DNA from: Vibrio sp. 10N
GTDB lineage: Bacteria > Pseudomonadota > Gammaproteobacteria > Enterobacterales > Vibrionaceae
Reading direction: 5' to 3'
Length of the DNA: 64,000 nucleotides
NCBI RefSeq assembly: GCF_036245475.1
Contig: NZ_BTPM01000001.1
Span: 2,108,001 to 2,172,000 of the forward strand
Positions within the stretch are counted from its first letter, which is position 1. Every line of letters starts with the position of its first letter. Both the position numbers and the translations under genes were made by a program. Positions 35,994 through 46,387 of the stretch are shown here, in pieces. The notes beneath the pieces were generated by a model. The model had not been told where the DNA came from, searched no databases, and was given only the letters and a program-made list of their open reading frames with translations.

Positions 35994-36401
35994 ATGAAAA
36001 AAACACTAAGTTGGCTTGCAATCGCTACGCTAACCACGCTAGTGGGTTGCTCAAGCAATGGCGACGATGAACGCCGTAAACTCGAGCTGTTGGCGCAGAG
36101 CCGCGCCAGCGTGATTTCTTCTGGGTTGCCGATTGAACAAGGTCCGCTATCCATCATGAAAGCCTCAGCAAGCAAAGGCATTGTTGAAATCATGATGATT
36201 TATAACACCGATGCTAAGGGTGCCTTGCCGTTAGACCAAGTTCTTCGCAACAGCATGAACTACTACTGCACCGATCGCGAAGTAAAGGCAAATCTAGACC
36301 TAGGACTCGCTTACCGCATCATGATCCGCAACGCGCGTGGTCAGTTGATGATCGACCAAATCGTCAATCAGCAGTACTGTGATAAACCACTTCTACAGTA
36401 G
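35994..36401 (+). CDS. aspS: AspS, alternative type II secretion pilotin (lipoprotein)
   Basis: Outer-membrane lipoprotein that guides the secretin GspD to the outer membrane in Vibrio-type type II secretion. 135 residues. Seen: signal peptide with lipobox TLVGC at 15-19, a helix-rich N-terminal half, and a cysteine pair C92 (NYYCTDRE) and C129 (QQYCDK) expected to form the fold's disulfide. In V. cholerae (recalled) AspS is VC1703, next to metE VC1704, which matches the neighbour here. Not related to aspartyl-tRNA synthetase, which shares the symbol. Confidence 0.85.
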   Translation: MKKTLSWLAIATLTTLVGCSSNGDDERRKLELLAQSRASVISSGLPIEQGPLSIMKASASKGIVEIMMIYNTDAKGALPLDQVLRNSMNYYCTDREVKANLDLGLAYRIMIRNARGQLMIDQIVNQQYCDKPLLQ

Positions 36402-36433
36402 TAAAACGATCACATTGCTCAACCTATCAAAAC

Positions 36434-36463
36434 AAAGAGGCTTGCAGATGCAAGCCTCTTTTT
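36434..36463. terminator. Bidirectional terminator between aspS and metE
   Basis: Stem AAAGAGGCTTGCA/TGCAAGCCTCTTT, 13 bp, with only GA between the arms; T-run on both strands. Serves the convergent metE as well. Confidence 0.93.
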
Positions 36464-36486
36464 CATTCTGTAATGACTGGTTTCAA

Positions 36487-38766
36487 TTACAGCAAACGCT
36501 CTCTTAGGTTCTTCGCCGCCTGTACCAAGTTGGTCAGCGAAGCCTCCGTTTCTTCCCAGTTACGAGTTTTAAGACCACAGTCTGGGTTCACCCAAAGTCG
36601 CTCTACTGGAATACGGGTCGCTGCTTTCTCAATCAACTGCTCAATCCACTCCACTTTTGGAATGTTTGGTGAGTGGATATCGTACACACCAGGACCAATT
36701 TCATTCGGATAGTTAAACTCTTCAAACGCGTTCAGAAGCTCCATGTTTGAACGTGACGTCTCAATGGTAATCACATCCGCATCCAGCGCGGCCACTGATT
36801 CAATAATTTCATTAAACTCGCTGTAACACATGTGAGTGTGGATTTGTGTTTCAGGTCGCGCACTTGCAGCAGACACTTTAAATGCCTTCACCGCCCAATC
36901 TAAGTACTCTTTGTGATCGCGTTTTTTCAGTGGCAGCCCCTCTCGAATCGCAGGTTCATCAATTTGGATAATATTGATGTTTGCCTGTTGCAGCGCATCC
37001 ACTTCATCTTGCAGTGCAAAGGCCAGTTGATTGGCGATGGTCTCGCGTGAAACGTCTTCACGAGGAAATGTCCAACATAGAATAGTTACGGGGCCCGTCA
37101 ACATGCCTTTCATTGGTTTGTCCGTGAGTGACTGTGCGTAAGTGGACCACTCCACCGTGATCGGTTTATCACGCTCAATATCAGCGACCACAATCGCTGG
37201 TTTAACACAGCGGGAGCCGTAACTTTGTACCCAGCCAAACTCTGTTGTTTGAAAGCCCGACAAGTTTTCGGCAAAGTACTCCACCATATCGTTTCGCTCT
37301 GCCTCACCATGAACCAAAACATCAAGTCCTGTCGCTTCTTGGCGCTGAACAGTATCTTTGATAAACCCTTTCATCAACGACTCGTATTCTGCCACAGTGA
37401 TGTCGCCACGTTTGAAAGCCGCGCGGCTTTTACGCACTTCGACCGTTTGCGGGAAAGAGCCGATCGTTGTCGTCGGCAATTTAGGCAAATTCAACACTTC
37501 TTGTTGGTGATGAGCACGCTCTGCGTATGGCGCAGTTCGGTCACCGTTGGTGGTCGCCAATGTCGCCACACGCTTTTGAACATGCGGTTTATTCACCCAT
37601 GTAGAGAGCGCGCGATGTAAGATAGGTTGACTGTATTGGGCACAATGCTCTATCGCCTGTTGGTCTCCATCTAACGCTTTAGCAAGCCATGACACTTCAG
37701 ACACCTTTTGTTTTGCAAACGAGAACCAGTGCTGAGTCCCCTCTGGTAGCTTAGTTTCTAATTCCACATTCACAGGGCTGTGAAGTAGCGAACATGACGA
37801 TGCAACCCAAAGACGCTCACCTAGCGCCGCTTTCACGGGCTTAAGTGTTTGCAGTGCACTGTGTAGGTTGGCAAGCCAAACATTACGACCATTAATAATG
37901 CCTGCAGACAGAACCCAATCGGCTGGCAGTCGATTGACCACCGAATCCAATTGGTTAGGCGCCGCCACCAAATCAATGTGCAGGCCATCGACCTCGAGGT
38001 CCAAAATGGCATCCAAAGAGTCTACAACAGAGTCAAAATACGTCGCCAACAGCACTTTCACATCACTACGGATCACCTGATAAGCGAGCTTAAAGCTATC
38101 TAACCACGGTTTTTCAAGCTCAAGCGCCAAGATAGGTTCATCCACTTGTACCCATTCGATACCGAGTTTTTCAAATTTAGCGAAGATTGCCTGATAAGCA
38201 GTCAGTAATCGAGGTAGTAGCGACAGGCGATCAAAGCCATTTTCGACCTCTTTACCAAGGTAAAGGTAACTTAACGGACCAAGAAGCACAGGCTTCACTT
38301 TATGGCCTTGCTGCTGCGCTTCGTTAATTTCATCAAACAGTTGAGTCCAACTCACTTTAAACTGATCATCTGAGGAAAATTCAGGAACAATGTAGTGGTA
38401 GTTGGTGTTAAACCACTTAGTCATATCCGAAGCGGCTTCCCCTGCGCAGCCACAATCTGTTTGAGACTGACCACGACCAATACGAAATAGAGTGTCTAGG
38501 TCTGGGAAACCGTTATTGTGTCGCTTAGGCACATGACCTAAAAGAAGACTGGTACCGAGTACATGGTCATACCAAGCGAAGTCGCCCACCGTTACGTAGT
38601 CGAGGCCATCTTGCTTTTGTCGGTCCCAATTTTGTTTGCGGATTTCCGATGCGACCTGTTTTAAGCCTTGCTGATCAAGCTCACCGCGCCAGTATTGTTC
38701 CAACGCGAATTTGAGTTCACGCTTTTCGCCGATGCGTGGATAACCGAGAATATGTGTTGCCGTCAT
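36487..38766 (-). CDS. metE: Cobalamin-independent methionine synthase
   Basis: Methylates homocysteine using 5-methyltetrahydropteroyl-triglutamate; last step of methionine synthesis. 759 residues, as usual. Seen: N-terminal barrel ([18 protein letters not shown]), the catalytic C-terminal barrel, and zinc ligands in [10 protein letters not shown] and [12 protein letters not shown] at 38766 has AAGGAC upstream and gives [11 protein letters not shown]; an upstream ATG at 38787 adds seven residues. Divergent from metR with MetJ and MetR sites in between. Confidence 0.97.
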   Translation of the reverse strand: MTATHILGYPRIGEKRELKFALEQYWRGELDQQGLKQVASEIRKQNWDRQKQDGLDYVTVGDFAWYDHVLGTSLLLGHVPKRHNNGFPDLDTLFRIGRGQSQTDCGCAGEAASDMTKWFNTNYHYIVPEFSSDDQFKVSWTQLFDEINEAQQQGHKVKPVLLGPLSYLYLGKEVENGFDRLSLLPRLLTAYQAIFAKFEKLGIEWVQVDEPILALELEKPWLDSFKLAYQVIRSDVKVLLATYFDSVVDSLDAILDLEVDGLHIDLVAAPNQLDSVVNRLPADWVLSAGIINGRNVWLANLHSALQTLKPVKAALGERLWVASSCSLLHSPVNVELETKLPEGTQHWFSFAKQKVSEVSWLAKALDGDQQAIEHCAQYSQPILHRALSTWVNKPHVQKRVATLATTNGDRTAPYAERAHHQQEVLNLPKLPTTTIGSFPQTVEVRKSRAAFKRGDITVAEYESLMKGFIKDTVQRQEATGLDVLVHGEAERNDMVEYFAENLSGFQTTEFGWVQSYGSRCVKPAIVVADIERDKPITVEWSTYAQSLTDKPMKGMLTGPVTILCWTFPREDVSRETIANQLAFALQDEVDALQQANINIIQIDEPAIREGLPLKKRDHKEYLDWAVKAFKVSAASARPETQIHTHMCYSEFNEIIESVAALDADVITIETSRSNMELLNAFEEFNYPNEIGPGVYDIHSPNIPKVEWIEQLIEKAATRIPVERLWVNPDCGLKTRNWEETEASLTNLVQAAKNLRERLL

Positions 38767-38857
38767 GATGTTGTCCTTTTTATTCATTAGCAGTCTGGAT
38801 GGCTAAAGCATCGCCCACTGAGCCAATATGAACAATCGCAATTCATTCACTCAAGTT

Positions 38858-38870
38858 ATGAAATTTTCTC
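38858..38870 (-). promoter_or_regulatory. Candidate MetR binding site upstream of metE
   Basis: TGAAATTTTCTCA matches the MetR consensus TGAA-N5-TTCA except for one base in the second arm. Lies 92 bases upstream of the metE ATG, where an activator would bind. Confidence 0.6.
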
Positions 38871-38892
38871 ATGCATCAAGAATTGTTCTTTT

Positions 38893-38908
38893 AGACGTCT
38901 AGACGTTT
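38893..38908. promoter_or_regulatory. MetJ operator: two adjacent met boxes
   Basis: AGACGTCT (8/8 to the met box) followed without gap by AGACGTTT (7/8). The next octamer, ACATATCT, matches at 5/8 and may be a third weak box. MetJ with S-adenosylmethionine binds tandem boxes cooperatively. Closer to metR (58 bases) than to metE. Confidence 0.9.
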
Positions 38909-38965
38909 ACATATCTCTAAAAGCACGGTAAGTTAATGAGAAGGGATAAAGGATGAGGGATTTTC

Positions 38966-39877
38966 ATGATAGAGCTAAAACATTTAAAAACACTGGCGTC
39001 ACTGCGCGATACCGGATCACTTACTGCTACAGCGACGTCGCTGCACCTCACGCAATCGGCTCTCTCTCATCAGCTTAAAGATCTCGAAGCACGCATTGGC
39101 TCACCACTGTTTATTCGCAAAACTCGGCCAGTCAAATTTACCTCTGAAGGTGAAATACTTCTCAACCTCGCCAATGACGTATTGCCTCGTATCGCACAAG
39201 CGGAGGGGGATTTAGCCGGACTCAAAGAAGACGTCAACGGCCGCCTGCACATGGCTATCGACTGTCACTCCTGCTTCCAATGGTTAATGCCCGCTTTGAA
39301 AGAATATCAACTTGCTTGGCCGCATGTAGAACTGGATTTCTCCTCAGGCTTTGGTTTTGAACCTATTCCCGCTCTCGTCGGTGGCGAACTGGATTTGGTG
39401 ATCACCTCAGACATTCAACCGCGCTCAGAAATCCACTACGAGCCCCTATTTGACTTCGAAATGCGCCTTGTTACCTCAATCTCTCATCCGCTAGCAGGCA
39501 AAGATCATATCGAGCCAAGCGATCTAGCCGACCAAACCCTTTTAACTTATCCGGTCCAAAAACAGCGCCTGGATGTCGTTAAACACTTCCTAACACCCGC
39601 AGGTGTGGAACCGAACAAATGGAAGCAAGCGGACAATACTCTGATGCTTGTACAAATGGTCTCTGCGGGTCTTGGCGTTGCTGCCCTACCAAACTGGGCC
39701 GTCAGTGAGTTTTCTCGTCAAGGCTTAATCACCAGCAAACCCTTAGATGAAGGACTATGGCGCAGACTGTTTGCAGCCGTTCGGAATGGAGAAAAAGATA
39801 AGCACTATCTGCAGGCGTTTTTTAGTACCGCAAGAGCGCAGTGTAAGCAGCATTTAGAAGGGATTAAAGTCGCGTAG
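38966..39877 (+). CDS. metR: LysR-family activator of methionine genes MetR
   Basis: Homocysteine-responsive LysR-type regulator, 303 residues. Seen: N-terminal helix-turn-helix MIELKHLKTLASLRDTGS, LHLTQSALSHQLKDLEARIG, linker helix, and the substrate-binding domain from about 90 on. Opposite orientation to metE, which it should activate. GAGGG ribosome site. Its own promoter region holds the two met boxes. Confidence 0.95.
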   Translation: MIELKHLKTLASLRDTGSLTATATSLHLTQSALSHQLKDLEARIGSPLFIRKTRPVKFTSEGEILLNLANDVLPRIAQAEGDLAGLKEDVNGRLHMAIDCHSCFQWLMPALKEYQLAWPHVELDFSSGFGFEPIPALVGGELDLVITSDIQPRSEIHYEPLFDFEMRLVTSISHPLAGKDHIEPSDLADQTLLTYPVQKQRLDVVKHFLTPAGVEPNKWKQADNTLMLVQMVSAGLGVAALPNWAVSEFSRQGLITSKPLDEGLWRRLFAAVRNGEKDKHYLQAFFSTARAQCKQHLEGIKVA

Positions 39878-39913
39878 CACGTGCTAGCGCACTGTCACGG
39901 TAAAGTATTTCGT

Positions 39914-39947
39914 ATGCGATGTCAGAGGTTTGCCTCAGACATCGCAT
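39914..39947. other. Long hairpin after metR
   Basis: 15-base arms ATGCGATGTCAGAGG and CCTCAGACATCGCAT with loop TTTG; one A-A mismatch. No T-run follows on either strand, so it may stabilise or end the metR mRNA in a rho-dependent way. Confidence 0.7.
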
Positions 39948-40014
39948 CGATTATTAGGTCATTAAGTCCTCAGGGAATTAAGTGAGCGGGTGATCAGTTC
40001 AGCGTCCCTTACAC

Positions 40015-41511
40015 TCACTCCTTAGGCGCAATCATACCTACACAAATCACCTGAACCGGTTCTTGAGGTGAATCTTGGTAATCAATCTGCTTGGTCACCG
40101 CCACTTCAAACTGTGGCCATTCATTGGTAAAGCGGCTAAACGTTTGAGCTTCACAGCTCTGTCCTACATGGCTTAGCAACAATACACCCTGTGATTCAAT
40201 CTTTTCCGCAGTGATATGGCGGTTGTAAACGTTCGGCAGAGTCTCGTTACTCCATTGGTTCGACATTTCTGGATGCGGTGCGATGTAGAAAGTTAACCAT
40301 TCAGAAATCTCAGCGCCGCCCACCAGCTTAAGAGGCTTGTCTGTATTCTCGTACCAAAATGTCTCAGCGTCATGAGCCAAAACCTTAATACCTTCAAAGT
40401 TCTGACCAGCATTGCGCACATTGAAGACCATCACCGAGCTATAACCTACAATCATCAGCAGCGCCATACTCACCAATACTTTGTATGCTCGTGACAGCTT
40501 GCCGATAACATCTTTGGCTAAAAACGCGACCAATACCGCTGGTGCCGGCATAAAGAACGGGTGCAACCATTCCACTAATCGGCCGCCCTTATGAAAGGTA
40601 AACCACCCCATGATGACCACCAGTGGAGCAAGTAAGACGAATGTTGTCAGCCATACTTTTTCTGGGACCTTATTGGTAAAACGTAAGCCTCGTTTGCCCA
40701 ACAGACCTGCAAGTAAAATCAGCGGATAAAATACCGACAGCAGTGCCAGCCAACTGCCAGGGCTTAGTTGAGCCGATACTTGACCACTTACCCATTTCAC
40801 CGATGAGAAGTTATTGGCGAACATCCAAAAGAAGTTTGGTGTTACCAAGGCAAGGAAGGCGGCAATACCAAGATAAAAATTACGATCGCTCCAGTTACGA
40901 CGCACACTCGGTACTGTCAGGCTTAGAATGAAGATCATCGCCACGGGGGCAAATGTGGTGTACTTCGCCATCGCTGAGCAACCAGCCAGAATACCAAACG
41001 GGATCCACCATTTTGAATCTTCGTACACCGCCTTTACAAACATCAGCAATAGCCATGACCAAGAGCCAAACAACAAATAGTTGTCGTTATAAGGAATGGC
41101 ATCAAAGTTGATCACACCGGATAGGTTCAGGGTCAACATACCTAGCCAAGCAAGAGCAATCGAGTCCGTCAGTTTATAGGCCAATCGGTAACAACCAAGC
41201 ATACCGATAGCAACCACACTAAAGTGCCCCACATACCAAAACGCCGATGCAAACTCTGTTGACGAAGAAATCAGCAAAATACGGGCGACGAAACCCACAA
41301 ACCATGGGTTATTTGGACTTCCCCATTCTCCATTACTGGCCCAGTTTAACGCTTCGACGGCATCATAAGGTACCGTAGGATCAAGATGATAGGAAACCAG
41401 CGCCCAAGCAACAGCATAGACAAAGCACCAAATCATCGCGGCGCGATGCGAGCGTGCAATGTCGTTTGGTGAGTTTGAAGGTTGGTCAAAATGAAGAATA
41501 GTCGAAAGCAT
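40015..41511 (-). CDS. Membrane glycosyltransferase of the GT39/ArnT-like (PMT_2) type
   Basis: Integral-membrane GT-C enzyme, 498 residues, about ten TM segments followed by a soluble C-terminal domain from about 370. Seen: an early periplasmic loop with the acidic motif PTVPYDAVEALNW near residue 55 that fits the catalytic Asp/Glu loop of GT-C enzymes, and DAIPYNDNYLLFG near 138. Lipid-linked sugar donors are expected; acceptor unknown (lipid A, glycan or protein). No glycan genes nearby. Monocistronic. Confidence 0.72.
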   Translation of the reverse strand: MLSTILHFDQPSNSPNDIARSHRAAMIWCFVYAVAWALVSYHLDPTVPYDAVEALNWASNGEWGSPNNPWFVGFVARILLISSSTEFASAFWYVGHFSVVAIGMLGCYRLAYKLTDSIALAWLGMLTLNLSGVINFDAIPYNDNYLLFGSWSWLLLMFVKAVYEDSKWWIPFGILAGCSAMAKYTTFAPVAMIFILSLTVPSVRRNWSDRNFYLGIAAFLALVTPNFFWMFANNFSSVKWVSGQVSAQLSPGSWLALLSVFYPLILLAGLLGKRGLRFTNKVPEKVWLTTFVLLAPLVVIMGWFTFHKGGRLVEWLHPFFMPAPAVLVAFLAKDVIGKLSRAYKVLVSMALLMIVGYSSVMVFNVRNAGQNFEGIKVLAHDAETFWYENTDKPLKLVGGAEISEWLTFYIAPHPEMSNQWSNETLPNVYNRHITAEKIESQGVLLLSHVGQSCEAQTFSRFTNEWPQFEVAVTKQIDYQDSPQEPVQVICVGMIAPKE

Positions 41512-41784
41512 AGACGCCCTTGGATTCAGTTAATTTCAGGGGTTTGGCGGCAAACTGTACTCAGGTTAAGCGTATGAGAAAAGTAAACTAGGTCAATTCT
41601 CTGTAAATTCCCCATTTGTTCATGAACCTAGAGAATTACCGGCCGCACATTAACAATTAGTCTATATATTTATGCCGTCAAGACGTGTAATGCTTTGTAT
41701 TGAACTGGGTATGAGTGAGTCAAGGTATATCGCCGAGTCATCGAAAGCTGTCGGTTGAGTAACCGTGGCTTAAGTATCAGCATA
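41512..41784. other. Intergenic region between the glycosyltransferase and the GntR gene
   Basis: No gene. The left part must hold the promoter of the minus-strand glycosyltransferase. I found no clear boxes or repeats apart from short AT-rich stretches near 41660. Confidence 0.5.
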
Positions 41785-41820
41785 GAAAGGCCATACAGAG
41801 GGGATGCGCCCTCTGTATGG
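41785..41820 (-). terminator. Terminator of the GntR gene
   Basis: 12-bp stem CCATACAGAGGG/CCCTCTGTATGG, 6-base loop; on the minus strand the stem is followed by CCTTTCT. Confidence 0.82.
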
Positions 41821-41826
41821 TTTAGG

Positions 41827-42525
41827 CTAACGTTTCAAATAGTGTTTATAAGAGTAGGTATTCGGTTTGAAGTACAGCTTAGTGTATTCAAAGATACGAC
41901 CGTCCCCCAGTTTGCCAGTTGAAAGCAAACAAATAATCGGCACTTCAGGTGACAATTCAAACACTTCACATAAATGCTCGCCCGGCATCACGGCTTCAAA
42001 GTCTTGAAGGGCACCGTCAATGTGTAAGCCCAACTCTTTTTCAAGATATTGGTACTTCGAGCCCTGAAGCGACATGATGTTCATTTGTGGAAACATCGCC
42101 ACTGGCATAAACGAGTCTTCATAGATAGCAGGCACGCCATTTATCAGCTTAAAGCGACGAATAAAATACACCTTATCGTCGGTGCCAATATTCAGTGCCG
42201 ATGCCACCTCTTCATCAGGGTCCATCAACGTAAACTCGACGACTTGGTATTCAAGTTTGGTCCCGGTATCGCTCATATATTCGCTTGTACTGCGCAAACT
42301 CGACATGGAGCCCGTCATGGTTTTGCCGATCACGGTAGAGCCGGCCCCTTGGCGCTTCTCTACCAAGCCAAGTTTTACTAATTCTTCTATCGCTTTGCGC
42401 ACGGTAATACGACTTACTGAATACGCGTCGATCAAGTCTTTTTCGGTAGGCAGAGTATCGCCAATCGCGAACTCTTCCGAATCAATGCGGGACTTTAAAT
42501 CCTGCATTACCTTTTTGTATAGCAT
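41827..42525 (-). CDS. GntR/HutC-family repressor of the alpha-glucoside locus
   Basis: 232 residues. Seen: N-terminal winged helix (PTEKDLIDAYSVSRITVRKAIEELVKLGLVEKRQGAGSTV) and C-terminal UTRA ligand-binding domain from about 80. UTRA members next to PTS operons usually bind a sugar phosphate and act as repressors (e.g. TreR, NagC-like roles). It is divergent from the PTS gene 280 bases away, so it is the likely local regulator. GAGGTG ribosome site. Confidence 0.88.
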   Translation of the reverse strand: MLYKKVMQDLKSRIDSEEFAIGDTLPTEKDLIDAYSVSRITVRKAIEELVKLGLVEKRQGAGSTVIGKTMTGSMSSLRSTSEYMSDTGTKLEYQVVEFTLMDPDEEVASALNIGTDDKVYFIRRFKLINGVPAIYEDSFMPVAMFPQMNIMSLQGSKYQYLEKELGLHIDGALQDFEAVMPGEHLCEVFELSPEVPIICLLSTGKLGDGRIFEYTKLYFKPNTYSYKHYLKR

Positions 42526-42805
42526 GTTCTCACCTCTTAGCCCTCACGCTATCACCCCAAAAGATACAAATCAATAACCAATCACCCTACATTGGTCACA
42601 GGTCAGGACAAAAAAGCGACAAACATCATCTATAGGTCTCTTTTTATGCCATGAATCACAAAATACATGCTTTATTTGTACTCAATCACACTTTACTTAT
42701 CATGCTTTTGTCATATTTTATTTTCAGGAGTAATTTAGGACCTGTCGAGAGACACAAGAATTACAAAAACAAATATCTACACCAATAATAAAAAAGGACC
42801 TTTCC
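42526..42805. promoter_or_regulatory. Divergent promoter region of the alpha-glucoside locus
   Basis: 280 AT-rich bases between the divergent GntR and PTS genes. Two AATCACA blocks (near 42654 and 42684) and a GGTCACAGG near 42595 look like half-sites for CRP, and ATACATGCTTTATTTGTA (from 42663) is an imperfect dyad that could be a GntR operator. None is strong. Confidence 0.45.
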
Positions 42806-44422
42806 ATGTTAAGTGCTATACAACGCTTAGGTGGAGCAATGTTTACCCCAGTTTTGCTGTTTCCTTTTGTCGGGATCTTAGTGGGACTGACCATTGTTCT
42901 CAAAAACCCCATATTTGTTGGCGACCTCGCTGATAAAGACGGTCTGTACTATCAAGTTTTACAAGTCATTGAAGAAGGTGGCTGGACTATCTTCCGCAAT
43001 ATGGCGCTACTTTTTGCCGTCGGTCTGCCGATTGGTCTAGCGAAAACCGCTCATGCTCGTGCCGTTATGGTGGTCATGGTCTCTTACCTAACCTTCAACT
43101 ACTTTGTCGGGGCAATGGGTGGATTCTGGGGTGAGTTCTTCGGTGTCGACTTCTCTCAAACGATTGGTGGAACATCGGGCCTAACTGAGATTGCAGGTAT
43201 TAAAACCTTAGATACGGGTATTTTTGGTGCCATCATCATCTCTGGTTTTGTTACCTGGATCCACAACCGTACGTTTGAAAAACAGCTACCAGCGTACTTA
43301 GGGATCTTCCAAGGTGCGTCATTTGTCGCGATGATTTCATTCTTTGCAATGCTGCCAGCGGCTTGGTTAACGCTTTACATCTGGCCTTCAATTCAACACG
43401 GCATCCTTAACCTACAAGGCTTCTTGGTCAGCTCAGGTTCATTCGGTGTGTGGCTTTACACCTTCTTAGAACGAATTTTGATCCCAACAGGTCTGCACCA
43501 CTTCGTCTACGCACCATTTGTGTTCGGTAACGTAGCGACACCTAACGGCATCACCGTTGACTGGTTTACCAACCTAGAAGCGTTCACTCAATCAACGCAA
43601 TCAATGAAAGATCTCTTCCCTGCTGGCGGCTTTGCACTGCACGGTAACTCTAAGATCTTCGGTTGTACTGGTATTGCGCTAGCAATGTACCACACAGCAA
43701 AACCTGAAAACCGTCAGAAAGTAGCGGCACTTCTTATCCCAGCAACGTTAACGGCAGTGTTGGTAGGTATCACTGAACCACTTGAGTTTACCTTCCTGTT
43801 CATTGCGCCTTGGCTATTCGCTATCCACGCGATTCTAGCAGGCACGATGGCGATGGTGATGTACACCTTTGGTGTGGTTGGCAACATGGGTGGTGGCTTG
43901 ATTGAATTTGCAACAGGTAACTGGATCCCACTGCTGGGCAACCACACTGGCATGGTCGTGACTCAAATCGCCATTGGCCTTTGCTTCACAGTGATCTACT
44001 ACGTGACATTCAAATACCTCATCGTGAAGTTTGATGTGCCAATTGCAGGTCGCGGCGATGCAGAAATGAAACTGCACACCAAAAAAGACTTCAATGAGAA
44101 GCACGGTATCACTGGCAAAGGTGACGCAGGCAACGCAACACCACTGCAAATCCAGGCAATTGAAACCATCGAAGGGTTGGGCGGCGCTCAAAACATCGAA
44201 GACTTAAGCAACTGTGCAACCAGACTGCGCGTTACGGTGAAAGACCCAAGCAAAGTTGAATCTGCAGAGTACTTTATGCAGACGGGAGCGGTGAATATCG
44301 TGAAAAACGGCAAAGCCATCCAGGTCATCATTGGACTGAATGTTCCTCAGCTACGAGAAGAATGCGAAAAGATATACGGCGCTTCCAAAACTGTCGACAT
44401 GACGCTAGCTCCCGCTACGTAG
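42806..44422 (+). CDS. PTS alpha-glucoside transporter IIBC component
   Basis: Imports and phosphorylates an alpha-glucoside such as maltose or a sucrose isomer. 538 residues. Seen: EIIC membrane domain 1-415 with the GITEPLEF motif typical of the glucose-superfamily and HHFVYAPF, then EIIB about 450-530 with the phospho-cysteine in LSNCATRLRVTV. No IIA domain, so EIIA-Glc (Crr) would donate phosphate, as for GlvCB and MalX. AAGGACC site. Followed after 121 bases by the family 4 glucosidase. Confidence 0.9.
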   Translation: MLSAIQRLGGAMFTPVLLFPFVGILVGLTIVLKNPIFVGDLADKDGLYYQVLQVIEEGGWTIFRNMALLFAVGLPIGLAKTAHARAVMVVMVSYLTFNYFVGAMGGFWGEFFGVDFSQTIGGTSGLTEIAGIKTLDTGIFGAIIISGFVTWIHNRTFEKQLPAYLGIFQGASFVAMISFFAMLPAAWLTLYIWPSIQHGILNLQGFLVSSGSFGVWLYTFLERILIPTGLHHFVYAPFVFGNVATPNGITVDWFTNLEAFTQSTQSMKDLFPAGGFALHGNSKIFGCTGIALAMYHTAKPENRQKVAALLIPATLTAVLVGITEPLEFTFLFIAPWLFAIHAILAGTMAMVMYTFGVVGNMGGGLIEFATGNWIPLLGNHTGMVVTQIAIGLCFTVIYYVTFKYLIVKFDVPIAGRGDAEMKLHTKKDFNEKHGITGKGDAGNATPLQIQAIETIEGLGGAQNIEDLSNCATRLRVTVKDPSKVESAEYFMQTGAVNIVKNGKAIQVIIGLNVPQLREECEKIYGASKTVDMTLAPAT

Positions 44423-44503
44423 TCCATCAACGAACACCTAGGTCTAGAACGACAATCTAGCCCAATACTGTAAACAAAATAGAAACTAATAACCAATGAC
44501 CAA

Positions 44504-45881
<1,378 letters not shown>

Positions 45882-45917
45882 TTCATTTCCCTCCTATACT
45901 TCAGCTAAATCATAAAC

Positions 45918-45943
45918 AATGCCCTGTCTCGACAGGGCATTTT
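45918..45943 (+). terminator. Terminator after the glucosidase gene
   Basis: Stem AATGCCCTGTC/GACAGGGCATT, followed only by TT and then ACGG, so likely partial. The SemiSWEET start lies 15 bases downstream. Confidence 0.75.
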
Positions 45944-45957
45944 ACGGAGCACGGTTA

Positions 45958-46248
45958 ATGTTAGACATTACTACGCTGGGCTATATCGCCGCCTTTTGCA
46001 CTACTTGTTCCTTCATTCCGCAAGTGCTGCACATTCTTAAAACCCGAGATACCCAATCTATTTCTCTCGCAATGTATTCCATCTTCGTCACCGGTGTCGC
46101 GCTCTGGCTCGCGTATGGGGTGTTAGTGACCGATCCTCCTATTATCATCGCTAACGCCATCACCTTATTGCTTGCTTCTATCATTCTGTTTATGAAAATC
46201 AAAGACGTTACCTGTAAACAACACCCCCTCTCCAAAACCAGCGCTTGA
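45958..46248 (+). CDS. SemiSWEET-type sugar transporter
   Basis: Three-TM PQ-loop protein of 96 residues; SemiSWEETs work as homodimers and carry mono- or disaccharides down their gradient. Seen: TLGYIAAFCTTCSFIPQVLHILKTRDTQSIS with the Pro-Gln motif in TM1 and two further TM segments. ATG at 45958; an in-frame start at 45919 lies in the terminator hairpin. Its place after the phospho-glucosidase suggests export or uptake of free glucose. Confidence 0.88.
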   Translation: MLDITTLGYIAAFCTTCSFIPQVLHILKTRDTQSISLAMYSIFVTGVALWLAYGVLVTDPPIIIANAITLLLASIILFMKIKDVTCKQHPLSKTSA

Positions 46249-46263
46249 TAAAGCGTTACGACC

Positions 46264-46292
46264 AAGCCAAGCGCCCCCTGCTTGGCTTTTTT
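46264..46292 (+). terminator. Terminator after the SemiSWEET gene
   Basis: Stem AAGCCAAGC/GCTTGGCTT with a 7-base loop (46273-46279), then TTTT. Confidence 0.88.
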
Positions 46293-46387
46293 CATTGTTA
46301 AAGTCTTGAACTGCACAACAGTTTGTATAGGTGTCATGGCGCTATAGTTTCAGCAATTCAAACACTTATAAAAAACAAGGATACGTC

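Noticed and set aside
39914..39947. Hairpin after metR considered as a rho-independent terminator
   Set aside because: Strong stem but no T-run on either strand, so it is listed as a hairpin only.
42580..42700. CRP sites in the alpha-glucoside promoter region
   Set aside because: Only half-sites (TCACA) are present and no full TGTGA-N6-TCACA palindrome; kept at low confidence inside the regulatory-region entry.
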